Shown here: piece by piece, positions 56,692 through 64,000 of the stretch
Layout of the letters: the number at the start of each line of letters is the position of its first letter
How positions within the stretch are numbered: position 1 is the first letter of the stretch
Assembly (NCBI RefSeq): GCF_900168195.1
Contig: NZ_FUYX01000003.1
Span: 186,001-250,000 of the forward strand
From: Allobosea thiooxidans
GTDB lineage: Bacteria > Pseudomonadota > Alphaproteobacteria > Rhizobiales > Beijerinckiaceae
Reading direction: 5' to 3'
Length of the DNA stretch: 64,000 bases
Made by a program: the position numbers and the translations under genes
Notes under the pieces: model-generated
What the model saw: the letters and a program-made list of their open reading frames with translations, nothing else
Told to the model about the DNA's origin: nothing
Database searches by the model: none

Positions 56692-57396
56692 GTGACCGAC
56701 TGGCTTACGCTCTCCCCGGAAGAATGGACGGCGGTGAGGCTCAGCCTCATCGTTGCAACGACTGCCATGCTCGCGAGCCTCCCGCTGGGGCTCGCTCTCG
56801 GGTTGCTGCTGGCGCGCGGGCGCTTCTGGGGCAAGTCGCTGCTCGACGCCGTCATCCATATGCCGCTGATCCTGCCGCCGGTGGTGACGGGCTATCTGCT
56901 GCTGATCGGCTTCGGCCGGCGCGGGCCGATCGGGGAATTCCTCTATGACTGGTTCGGGATCGTGCTCTCCTTCCGCTGGACCGGCGCGGCCCTGGCCTGC
57001 GCGGTGATGGGCTTTCCGCTGATGGTGCGGGCGATCCGGCTCTCGATCGAAGCCGTCGACCGCAAGCTCGAATCCGCGGCAGGAACGCTCGGCGCGAGCC
57101 CGATCTGGGTCTTCCTCGTCGTCACCCTGCCGCTGTGCCTGCCCGGCATCATCGCCGGCATGATCCTGTGCTTCGCCAAGGCGATGGGCGAATTCGGCGC
57201 GACGATCACCTTCGTCTCCAACATCCCCGGCGAGACGCAGACGCTGCCCACCGCGATCTACACCTTTACGCAAGTGCCCGGCGGTGATGCCGGCGCGATG
57301 CGGCTCACCCTGATCTCGATCGCGATCTCGGTCGCGGCGCTCTTCCTCTCCGAGCTGATGGCACGCATCGTCGGCCGCCGGATCGCCGTCGAATGA
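56692..57396 (+). CDS. modB: Molybdate ABC transporter permease
   Basis: Inner-membrane permease of 234 aa with about five helices. The ABC transporter EAA loop is at [15 protein letters not shown]. The ModB-type [22 protein letters not shown] sequence follows. A GTG start at 56692 gives [19 protein letters not shown]. It overlaps modC by 4 bp. Confidence 0.96.
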   Translation: MTDWLTLSPEEWTAVRLSLIVATTAMLASLPLGLALGLLLARGRFWGKSLLDAVIHMPLILPPVVTGYLLLIGFGRRGPIGEFLYDWFGIVLSFRWTGAALACAVMGFPLMVRAIRLSIEAVDRKLESAAGTLGASPIWVFLVVTLPLCLPGIIAGMILCFAKAMGEFGATITFVSNIPGETQTLPTAIYTFTQVPGGDAGAMRLTLISIAISVAALFLSELMARIVGRRIAVE

Positions 57397-58487
57397 CCGA
57401 TGTCCTCGACATCGCCGTCCGCCATCGGCTCGGCGACTTCACGCTCGTTTCGAGCTTCACCTCCGATGGGCGCCTGACCGCGCTGTTCGGCAGCTCGGGC
57501 TCGGGCAAGACCTCGCTGGTCAACGTCATCGGCGGGCTGATCCGCCCCGATTCCGGCCATGTCCGCGTCGATGGCGAGACATTGGTCGATACCGAGCGCG
57601 GCATCTTCCTGCCGAAGCACCGCCGCCGCATCGGCTATGTCTTTCAGGAGGCGCGCCTCTTTCCCCATCTCACCGTGCGGCAGAACCTGCTGTTCGGGCA
57701 CTGGTTCGTGCCGCGCCCGCAGCGCAGGCCGGCCGAACTCGACAAGGTGCTGGAACTGCTCGGCATCGGCCATCTGCTGCATCGGCGGCCCGGCGCGCTT
57801 TCCGGCGGCGAGAAGCAGCGTGTCGCCATCGGCCGGGCACTGCTGGCGCAGCCGCGCCTGTTGCTGATGGACGAGCCGCTGGCGGCGCTCGACGAGGCGC
57901 GCAAGGCCGAGATCCTGCCGCATATCGAACGGCTGCGCGACGAGGTCGGCATCCCGATCGTCTATGTCTCGCATGCGCTGGCGGAGGTCGCGCGCCTCGC
58001 CACCACCGTCGCCGTGATCGAGAACGGACGCGTCGCCGCCTGCGGGCCCACGGCCGACATCCTGTCCCGCCCCGATCTGGCGGCACGGCCGGGCGCGCCG
58101 GAGGCGAGCTCCCTGCTCACGGCCGAGGTCGCCGGCTTCGACGAGGCCTTCGGGCTGGCACGGCTGACGACGCCGGCCGGGCCGCTGACGATCGCACGCG
58201 GTACCCTGCTGCAGGGCCAGCGGATCAAGATCCGCATCCTGGCGAGCGACGTCATGCTCAGCCTCGACCGGCTATCGGAGATCAGCGCGCTCAACGTGCT
58301 TTCCGGCAGCGTCGCCGAGATCGGCGAGCGCAGCGGCCTGGGCGGCAGCACCGTGCATCTGCGCGTCGCTTGCGGCGAGGCGAAGCTGGCAGCCCGTCTG
58401 ACGGCGAAATCCGTCGCCTTGCTCGGGCTTCAACCGGGAAAGCCGGTCCATGCGGTGATCAAGAGCGTCTCGGTCGAGATGCCTTGA
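57393..58487 (+). CDS. modC: Molybdate ABC transporter ATP-binding protein
   Basis: ATPase of the molybdate importer, 364 aa. Walker A GSSGSGKT is at 33-40, the signature LSGGEKQ at 136-142, and Walker B LLLMDE at 156-161. The C-terminal part is a TOBE domain ([15 protein letters not shown]) that binds oxyanion and can cause trans-inhibition. The ATGA overlap with modB indicates coupling. It ends the mod operon and is followed by repeat sequence. Confidence 0.97.
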   Translation: MTDVLDIAVRHRLGDFTLVSSFTSDGRLTALFGSSGSGKTSLVNVIGGLIRPDSGHVRVDGETLVDTERGIFLPKHRRRIGYVFQEARLFPHLTVRQNLLFGHWFVPRPQRRPAELDKVLELLGIGHLLHRRPGALSGGEKQRVAIGRALLAQPRLLLMDEPLAALDEARKAEILPHIERLRDEVGIPIVYVSHALAEVARLATTVAVIENGRVAACGPTADILSRPDLAARPGAPEASSLLTAEVAGFDEAFGLARLTTPAGPLTIARGTLLQGQRIKIRILASDVMLSLDRLSEISALNVLSGSVAEIGERSGLGGSTVHLRVACGEAKLAARLTAKSVALLGLQPGKPVHAVIKSVSVEMP

Positions 58488-58493
58488 GTCGGG

Positions 58494-58648
58494 CCGTCAT
58501 TCCGGACCGCGCGAAGCGAAGAGCCCGGAAGTCAGAACGCGATGCCGCTCCGGTTCGTCATGCTCGCCCTTGTGGCGAGCATCCACGTCTTGCACACGCC
58601 CTTCGACCAACGAAGACGTGGATGGTCGGGACAAGCCCGACCATGACG
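58494..58648. repeat. Mosaic C/D palindromic repeat, copy 3
   Basis: A half-repeat (CCGTCATTCCGG, then GCGAAGAGCCCGGAAG) is followed by a 93-bp family D element at 58556-58648. It shares the 12-bp inner stem CATCCACGTCTT/AAGACGTGGATG and both arms with the copy at 54711. Confidence 0.88.
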
Positions 58649-58733
58649 GCAAGCGTCGCGACCATGGATTCTGGCTCATTGCTGCGCAATGTCTCAGAAC
58701 GATGCGTGGTTTCATGGAATGTCGAACCACCCC

Positions 58734-58764
58734 TTGACCTTCCCATCATGGGAAACCTTATATC
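58734..58764 (+). promoter_or_regulatory. CueR-type promoter/operator of copA
   Basis: A -35 box TTGACC and a -10 box TATATC are separated by 19 bp, the over-long spacing typical of MerR-family promoters. The spacer contains the perfect palindrome TTCCCATCATGGGAA. The cueR gene is at the end of the same transcript. Confidence 0.88.
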
Positions 58765-58792
58765 GCTCGTCATCACCATGAAGGAGACGGCG

Positions 58793-61306
58793 ATGACGGT
58801 CATCGACAGGAGCAGGAACGACTTCGAAACGCTCGATCTGGGCGTCGAGGGCATGACCTGCGCGAGCTGCGTCGGGCGCGTCGAGCGCGCTATCGCGGCC
58901 GTTCCGGGTGTCGATGCGGTCGCGGTCAACCTCGCGACCGAGCGCGCCCATATCACCTTTGCCAAGGCTGGAACCGATCTCAGGCAGATCGAGGCGGCGG
59001 TGCGCCAGTCCGGCTATGCGCCGGTCGAGACGGCAATCGAGCTCTCGGTCTCCGGCATGACCTGCGCCTCCTGCGTCGGCCATGTCGAGAAGGCGCTGCG
59101 CGCCGTGCCCGGCGTCGTCGACGCCACCGTCAACCTCGCGACCGAGCGCGCCAGCGTGAAGACGCTCGCCGCCAGCGACATCACCCCTGCGCTGGTGAAG
59201 GCCGTCGCCGGCGCCGGCTACGAGGCGAGCCCGGTCGCAGCGGCCGATGGCGATGCCGCCTCGCGCCAGCAGGCAGCCAAGGACGAGGAGCAGGGCAAGC
59301 TGCTGCGCTCGGTCATCATCGCCGGCCTGCTGACGCTGCCGCTGCTCGTCGTCGAGATGGGCAGCCATATGGTCCCTGCCCTGCATCACTGGCTCGCCGG
59401 CAGCTTCGGCGAATGGAATATCCGCGTCTTCTCCTTCGTTCTGGCGACCATCGTGCAGTTCGGCCCGGGCCTCGTCTTCCTGCGCAAGGGCTTCCCGGCG
59501 CTGCTGCGCGGCGCCCCCGACATGAATTCGCTCGTCATGCTCGGCACCGGCGCGGCCTATCTCTATTCGTCCGTCGCGACCTTCCTGCCGGACCTGCTGC
59601 CCGCGGGCACGGAGGGTACCTATTTCGAATCGGGCGCCGTGATCGTGACGCTGATCCTGCTCGGCCGCTGGTTCGAGGCCCGCGCCAAGGGCCGCACCGG
59701 CGCCGCCATCCGCAGCCTGATCGCGCTCCAGCCCAAGACCGCCCGCGTGCTGCGCGACGGCGCCGAGAGCGACGTGCCGGTCGAGAGCGTCCGCCCCGGC
59801 GATGTCGTCATCCTGCGACCGGGCGAGCGCGTCCCGGTCGATGGCGAGGTCACCGACGGCACCTCCTTCGTCGATGAATCGATGATCACCGGCGAGCCCG
59901 CGCCGGTGCGCAAGGAAGCCGGCAGCACCGTCACCGGCGGCACCGTCAACGGCTCGGGCGCGCTGCGCATCACCGCGCAGAAGGTCGGCTCGGATACGTT
60001 GCTCGCGCAGATCGTGCGCACCGTGCAGGCGGCGCAGGGCGCCAAGCTGCCGATCCAGGCGCTGGTCGACCGCGTCACCCTCTGGTTCGTGCCGGTGGTG
60101 ATCGCGCTGGCCCTCGTGACCTTCGCCGTCTGGCTGACATTCGGCCCGAGCCCGGCCCTGTCGCATGCGCTGGTCAACGCCGTCGCGCTGCTGATCATCG
60201 CCTGCCCCTGCGCCATGGGCCTGGCGACCCCGACCTCGATCATGGTCGGCACCGGCCGCGGCGCCGAGCTTGGCATCCTGTTCCGTCAGGGCGACGCCCT
60301 GCAGGCGCTGAAGGACGTCGAGATCGTCGCGCTCGACAAGACGGGCACGCTGACCAAGGGCAAGCCGGAGCTCACCGATATCGAGCCGGCTGCCGGCTTC
60401 AGCGCCGACGACGTGCTGCGTCTCGTCGGCTCGGCCGAGAACCGCTCGGAGCATCCGCTGGCGCAGGCGCTGGTCGCCGCCGCCAAGGCCCGTGGGCTCG
60501 CGCTCGCCGAGCCGGCCGATTTCGCCAGCGACCCCGGCCGCGGCGTCACCGCGACGGTCGAGGGCCGCAAGGTCGCGATCGGCGGCCACCGGCTGATGGA
60601 GGAGGCCAAGCTCGACATCGCCCCCTTCGCCTCCCGCGCCCGGGCGCTGGCGGAAGCCGGCAAGACCCCGCTCTATGCCGCGATCGACGGCAAGATCGCT
60701 GCCGTCATCGCCGTCGCCGACGCGGTGAAGGAAACCACGCCCGCGGCCATCGCCGCGCTGCACAGGCTCGGCCTCAAGGTCGCGATGGTGACCGGCGACG
60801 ACCATCGCACGGCGCAGGCTGTGGCGCGCGGCCTCGGCATCGACGAGGTCTGGGCCGAGGTTCTGCCGACCGACAAGGCCGAGGTGGTGAAGCGCCTGCA
60901 GAGCCGCGGCGCCAAGGTCGCCTTCGTCGGCGACGGCATCAACGACGCGCCGGCGCTCGCCCAGGCGGATGTCGGCATCGCCATCGGCACCGGCACCGAC
61001 ATCGCCATCGAGAGCGCCGATGTCGTGCTGATGTCCGGCGACGTCATGGGCGTGCCCCGCGCGATCGCCCTGTCGCAGGCGGTGATCGCCAATATCCGCC
61101 AGAATCTGGCCTGGGCCTTCGGCTACAATGCGCTGCTGATCCCGGTCGCGGCCGGGGTGCTCTATCCGGCCTTCGGCATTCTGCTCTCGCCGGTCTTCGC
61201 CGGGCTCGCGATGGCGCTGTCGAGCGTCAGCGTCGTCACCAATGCCCTGCGGCTGAAGCGTTTCCGCATCCCGGCCTCGCATGGCGCGGCCGGACAGGAG
61301 GTCTGA
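58793..61306 (+). CDS. copA: Copper-exporting P1B-type ATPase
   Basis: Inner-membrane Cu(I) pump, 837 aa. Two N-terminal heavy-metal-associated domains each carry GMTCASC (C23/C26 and C91/C94). Eight membrane segments follow, with the Cu-site CPC in [12 protein letters not shown] (about 470), the phosphorylation motif DKTGTLTKG (about 514), the SEHP nucleotide motif and the hinge [16 protein letters not shown]. The start at 58793 has AAGGAG six bases upstream. cueR follows after 1 bp, so pump and sensor are produced together. Confidence 0.97.
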   Translation: MTVIDRSRNDFETLDLGVEGMTCASCVGRVERAIAAVPGVDAVAVNLATERAHITFAKAGTDLRQIEAAVRQSGYAPVETAIELSVSGMTCASCVGHVEKALRAVPGVVDATVNLATERASVKTLAASDITPALVKAVAGAGYEASPVAAADGDAASRQQAAKDEEQGKLLRSVIIAGLLTLPLLVVEMGSHMVPALHHWLAGSFGEWNIRVFSFVLATIVQFGPGLVFLRKGFPALLRGAPDMNSLVMLGTGAAYLYSSVATFLPDLLPAGTEGTYFESGAVIVTLILLGRWFEARAKGRTGAAIRSLIALQPKTARVLRDGAESDVPVESVRPGDVVILRPGERVPVDGEVTDGTSFVDESMITGEPAPVRKEAGSTVTGGTVNGSGALRITAQKVGSDTLLAQIVRTVQAAQGAKLPIQALVDRVTLWFVPVVIALALVTFAVWLTFGPSPALSHALVNAVALLIIACPCAMGLATPTSIMVGTGRGAELGILFRQGDALQALKDVEIVALDKTGTLTKGKPELTDIEPAAGFSADDVLRLVGSAENRSEHPLAQALVAAAKARGLALAEPADFASDPGRGVTATVEGRKVAIGGHRLMEEAKLDIAPFASRARALAEAGKTPLYAAIDGKIAAVIAVADAVKETTPAAIAALHRLGLKVAMVTGDDHRTAQAVARGLGIDEVWAEVLPTDKAEVVKRLQSRGAKVAFVGDGINDAPALAQADVGIAIGTGTDIAIESADVVLMSGDVMGVPRAIALSQAVIANIRQNLAWAFGYNALLIPVAAGVLYPAFGILLSPVFAGLAMALSSVSVVTNALRLKRFRIPASHGAAGQEV

Positions 61307-61307
61307 G

Positions 61308-61718
61308 ATGAACATCGGTCAAGCGGCGACCCGCTCCGGCGTCAGCGCCAAGATGATCCGCTACTACGAGAGCATCGGCCTGATCACCCCGCCCGCCCGC
61401 ACCGCCGCGCAGTACCGGGTCTATGCCGATGAGGACGTGCACACGCTGCGCTTCGTCCGGCGCTCCCGCGACCTCGGCTTCTCGCTGGAGGAGACCCGCG
61501 AACTGCTCGCGCTCTGGCGCGACAAGAGCCGGGCCAGCGCCGATGTGAAGAGCCTCGCGATGGCCCATGTCCGCGAGCTCGAGGAAAAGGCGGCCGAGCT
61601 CAAGGCGATGGCCGACACGCTGCGGCACCTGGCGACGCATTGCCATGGCGACCACCGGCCGGACTGTCCGATCCTCGCCGATTTCGCCGCCACCTCCCCG
61701 GCGCAGGCCAAAGCCTGA
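61308..61718 (+). CDS. cueR: Cu(I)-responsive MerR family regulator CueR
   Basis: A 136-aa activator. The N-terminal MerR HTH has NIGQAATRSGVSAKMIRYYE, the dimerisation helix follows, and the copper loop CHGDHRPDC (two Cys with seven residues between) is typical of CueR/HmrR. Its own operator is upstream of copA. The ATG at 61308 lies 1 bp after the copA stop. Confidence 0.95.
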   Translation: MNIGQAATRSGVSAKMIRYYESIGLITPPARTAAQYRVYADEDVHTLRFVRRSRDLGFSLEETRELLALWRDKSRASADVKSLAMAHVRELEEKAAELKAMADTLRHLATHCHGDHRPDCPILADFAATSPAQAKA

Positions 61719-61883
61719 GACGCTGTTCCGCCATGCGCTGAATGTCTGGACGGCACCGGCTGAGATTGCTCATATGCCGCTGCCCACCAGAGGCGGGTCC
61801 GGCCCGGCCGCATCGGCCCCGTCGGGGAATCCGCCTCTCAACAAGGACGGGGAGCGCCCGCGCGTTCCCCAGGCGGAACGACA

Positions 61884-63302
61884 ATGGACAATCGAAACGA
61901 TCTCTGGCGGCATGTCGATGCGAACAAGGAGCGCCTGATCGCGCTCTCCGACCGGGTCTGGGGCATGCCGGAGGTGTGCTACACCGAGAAGCGCTCGGTC
62001 GCCGAGCACATCGCCGAGCTGAAGCATCAGGGCTTCAGGATCACCGAGAACGTCGCCGACATCCCCACCGCCGTGATTGGCGAGGCCGGCGAAGGCGGCC
62101 CGGTCATCGCCTTCCTCGGCGAGTACGACGCCCTGCCCGGCCTGTCGCAGGAAGCCGGCGCCTCCGAGCACAAGGAGATCGAGGCCGGCGGCCATGGCCA
62201 TGGCTGCGGCCATAACCTGCTGGGCTCCGCCGCCATGCTCGCCGCGGTGGCGATGAAGGACTGGCTTGCCGAAAACAAGATCCCCGGCCGCGTGCGCTAT
62301 TACGGCTGCCCGGCCGAGGAAGGCGGCGCGGCCAAGGCCTTCATGGTCCGCGCCGGCGCCTTCGACGACGCCGACGTCGCGATCAGCTGGCACCCGTCGA
62401 GCTTCTGGGAGGTCGCTCCGGCGCTGGCGCTGGCGAATACCCGCGCCGACTTCGTCTTCACCGGCCGCGCCTCGCATGCCGCCGCGGCGCCGCATCTCGG
62501 CCGTTCGGCGCTCGATGCCGTCGAGCTGATGAATGTCGGCGTCAACTACATGCGCGAGCACATGCCCTCCGACGCCCGCGTCCACTACGCGCTGCTCGAC
62601 ACCGGCGGCATCGCGCCCAACGTCGTCCAGGCCCATGCGCGCGTTCGCTACTCGATCCGCGCCCGTGACCTGCGCGGCATGCTGGAGCTCGTCCAGCGTG
62701 TGAAGAAGATCGCCGAAGGCGCTGCGCTGATGACGGAAACCAAGATGGAAATGCGCATCGTCAGCGCCGTTTCCGACCTCCTCGCCAACACGCCGCTCGA
62801 AGAAGCCATGCACAAGGTGATGGACGATCTCGGCCCGCCGCATTTCGACGATGCCGACAAGGCCTATGCGGAGAAGATCCGCGGCACGCTCTCGCCGCAG
62901 GAAATCGCCTCGATCTGGCGCACGATCGGCATGCCCGACACAGGCGCGCCGCTCGCCGACTTCCTCGTTCCGCGCGACGCCAAGCGCAACCCGGCGATCG
63001 GCTCGACCGATATCGGCGACGTGAGCTGGGCGGTGCCGACCGTGCAGGCCCATGCCCCGACGGTGGCGATGGGCACGCCGTTCCATACTTGGCAGGTGGT
63101 GGCGCAGGGCAAGTCCCCGGCCGCGCACAAGGCGATGGTCCATGTCGCCAAGGCGATGGCCGCGACCGGCGCCGCCGTGCTGAGCGATCCGGCCCTGATG
63201 GCCGCCGCCAAGGCCGACCACAAGGCCCGTCTCGGCAAGGAAGGCTACACCTCGCCGCTGCCGCCCGAAGTGAAGCCGCCGCTGACGATGTCGCTGGGCT
63301 GA
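61884..63302 (+). CDS. M20 family amidohydrolase (AbgB-like)
   Basis: A 472-aa metallopeptidase. Metal-binding residues are visible in GHGHGCGHNLLG, the PAEEGGAAKAF segment (catalytic Glu), ISWHPSS and GTPFHTWQ. The dimerisation domain has the pattern FTGRASHAAAAPHLGRSALDAV. AbgB-like members cleave p-aminobenzoyl-glutamate or related amides. The C-terminal PLTMSLG is unremarkable. Upstream (61789-61838) a GC-rich hairpin lies between cueR and this gene. The substrate is inferred from family only. Confidence 0.88.
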   Translation: MDNRNDLWRHVDANKERLIALSDRVWGMPEVCYTEKRSVAEHIAELKHQGFRITENVADIPTAVIGEAGEGGPVIAFLGEYDALPGLSQEAGASEHKEIEAGGHGHGCGHNLLGSAAMLAAVAMKDWLAENKIPGRVRYYGCPAEEGGAAKAFMVRAGAFDDADVAISWHPSSFWEVAPALALANTRADFVFTGRASHAAAAPHLGRSALDAVELMNVGVNYMREHMPSDARVHYALLDTGGIAPNVVQAHARVRYSIRARDLRGMLELVQRVKKIAEGAALMTETKMEMRIVSAVSDLLANTPLEEAMHKVMDDLGPPHFDDADKAYAEKIRGTLSPQEIASIWRTIGMPDTGAPLADFLVPRDAKRNPAIGSTDIGDVSWAVPTVQAHAPTVAMGTPFHTWQVVAQGKSPAAHKAMVHVAKAMAATGAAVLSDPALMAAAKADHKARLGKEGYTSPLPPEVKPPLTMSLG

Positions 63303-63316
63303 TCGCGTTTCACTTG

Positions 63317-63416
63317 CCGTCATTCTCGGGCGCCGCGCAGCGGTGACCCGAGAATCTCGTGACGATAGAGGCGCTCTTCCTTCATGAGATGCTTGGGTCA
63401 AGCCCGAGCATGACGG
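63317..63416. repeat. Palindromic intergenic repeat, family B, copy 3
   Basis: CCGTCATTCTCGGGCGCCGC at the left end and GTCAAGCCCGAGCATGACGG at the right, between the M20 amidohydrolase and the MarR gene. Confidence 0.78.
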
Positions 63417-63512
63417 CTGTGGCTGCGCTGGCCTGCCCGATTGAACGAACACATATGATCCGGGAGAATGGGCCGCTGCCATACGCAGCAGAATCGCCCA
63501 CCCGGAGCAGCC

Positions 63513-64000
63513 ATGAACCGCGCAGAGGAATCGGAAGACGGACTTGGCCGGCATCACCGCTCGGCCAGCGGTCAGGCCGATTCCGCGGTTCCCGAGCCTG
63601 TCGACCTCGCCGGCTATGTGCTGGACGAGCAGTTCGGCTTCCTGCTGCGGCAGATGCAGCAGCGCTATGTCGCGATGTTCCTGCAGATGATGGGCGAGGA
63701 CGGGCCGACGCCGCCGCAATTCGCCGCCCTGTGCCGCCTCGCCGCCGACGGGCGGATCTCCCAGAACCAGCTCGGCCGCATGACGGCGATGGACCCGGCG
63801 ACCATCCGGGGCGTGGTGACGCGCCTGGAGGAGCGCGGGCTGGTCGAGCGGCTGCACGACCCCGACGACAAGCGGCGCGTGCTGGTGCAGCTGAGCCAAC
63901 GCGGGCGCGAGCAGCTGCCCGACTATGTCGTGCGCGCCAAGGCGATCACCATCGCCGCGCTCGATCCGATGGCGGAGGCGGAGGTCGCGCCGCTGCTCGA
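63513..64000 (+). CDS. MarR family transcriptional regulator (truncated by window end)
   Basis: At least 162 residues are visible and the frame is still open at the last base. An Ala/Glu/His-rich N-terminal extension precedes the winged HTH: LLRQMQQRYVAMFLQMMG, then ISQNQLGRMTAMDPATIRG and VVTRLEERGLVERLHDPDDK. The wing motif DPDDKRRVLVQLSQRG is typical of MarR. GGAG lies 6 nt upstream of the ATG at 63513. Possible targets lie beyond the window or in the M20 gene just upstream. Confidence 0.9.
   Translation, partial: MNRAEESEDGLGRHHRSASGQADSAVPEPVDLAGYVLDEQFGFLLRQMQQRYVAMFLQMMGEDGPTPPQFAALCRLAADGRISQNQLGRMTAMDPATIRGVVTRLEERGLVERLHDPDDKRRVLVQLSQRGREQLPDYVVRAKAITIAALDPMAEAEVAPLL

Overview
The window is GC-rich chromosomal DNA from an alphaproteobacterium, most likely Hyphomicrobiales (Rhizobiales) and perhaps Bosea-like; the genus is a guess. 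Supporting signs are the recG/sdhE/mfd arrangement, the pcm-tolC-popZ-valS order, a PopZ homologue, a BA14K-family secreted protein, an ExoR-like Sel1 protein and a CueR/CopA pair with a MerR-type promoter. Almost all of it is densely packed core genome. Both strands are used, intergenic gaps are short, and the gaps between convergent genes are often filled by palindromic repeats.

Layout. 1-5254: a catabolic operon converting quinate/shikimate-type compounds to protocatechuate and then cleaving its ring (Gfo/Idh oxidoreductase, shikimate dehydrogenase-like protein, QuiC1-type 3-dehydroshikimate dehydratase, pcaH, pcaG). 5513-11744: DNA repair and respiration (mfd, sdhE, recG). 11753-16261: RidA, an SDR facing a frameshifted LysR gene, an AraC regulator, and DUF502 and YbaN membrane proteins. 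16402-19722: glmS and glmU for UDP-GlcNAc synthesis. 20027-23757: opgG-opgH for periplasmic glucans. 23965-27672: a VOC protein, a YjfL/YjfM/YjfC-like trio of poorly understood function, and a GFA protein. 27635-34377: pyrG, secG, tpiA, then ppiD-trpE. 34452-40305: YqhA, BA14K, xth, ilvD with an overlapping exoR-like gene, and YqaA. 40693-48207: valS, dps, a stress flavoprotein, popZ, tolC, pcm.

48437-49886 is the main accessory spot. It holds tRNA-Asn and tRNA-Cys. The last 17 bp around the tRNA-Cys 3' end are repeated exactly about 1.1 kb downstream, bracketing a grpB-like gene; this looks like the remnant of an integrated element. 49979-54684: photolyase, SDR, AlaX-type tRNA editing protein, mercaptopyruvate sulfurtransferase, and a His-rich cupin. 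54896-58487: trmO, then a molybdate module (mop divergent from modABC) with a probable ModE-type operator between them. 58793-61718: copA-cueR with a textbook 19-bp-spacer promoter. 61884-64000: an M20 amidohydrolase and a MarR regulator cut by the window edge.

The most unusual non-coding signal is a set of long palindromic intergenic repeats. They fall into several families sharing one design: an outer stem, two hairpin arms and an inner stem. One is a mosaic present three times. A separate 19-bp perfect inverted repeat sits exactly 6 nt from both stop codons of the convergent opgH and VOC genes. I saw no CRISPR array, transposase, prophage or clear new defence system. All family assignments come from reading motifs, without database searches.
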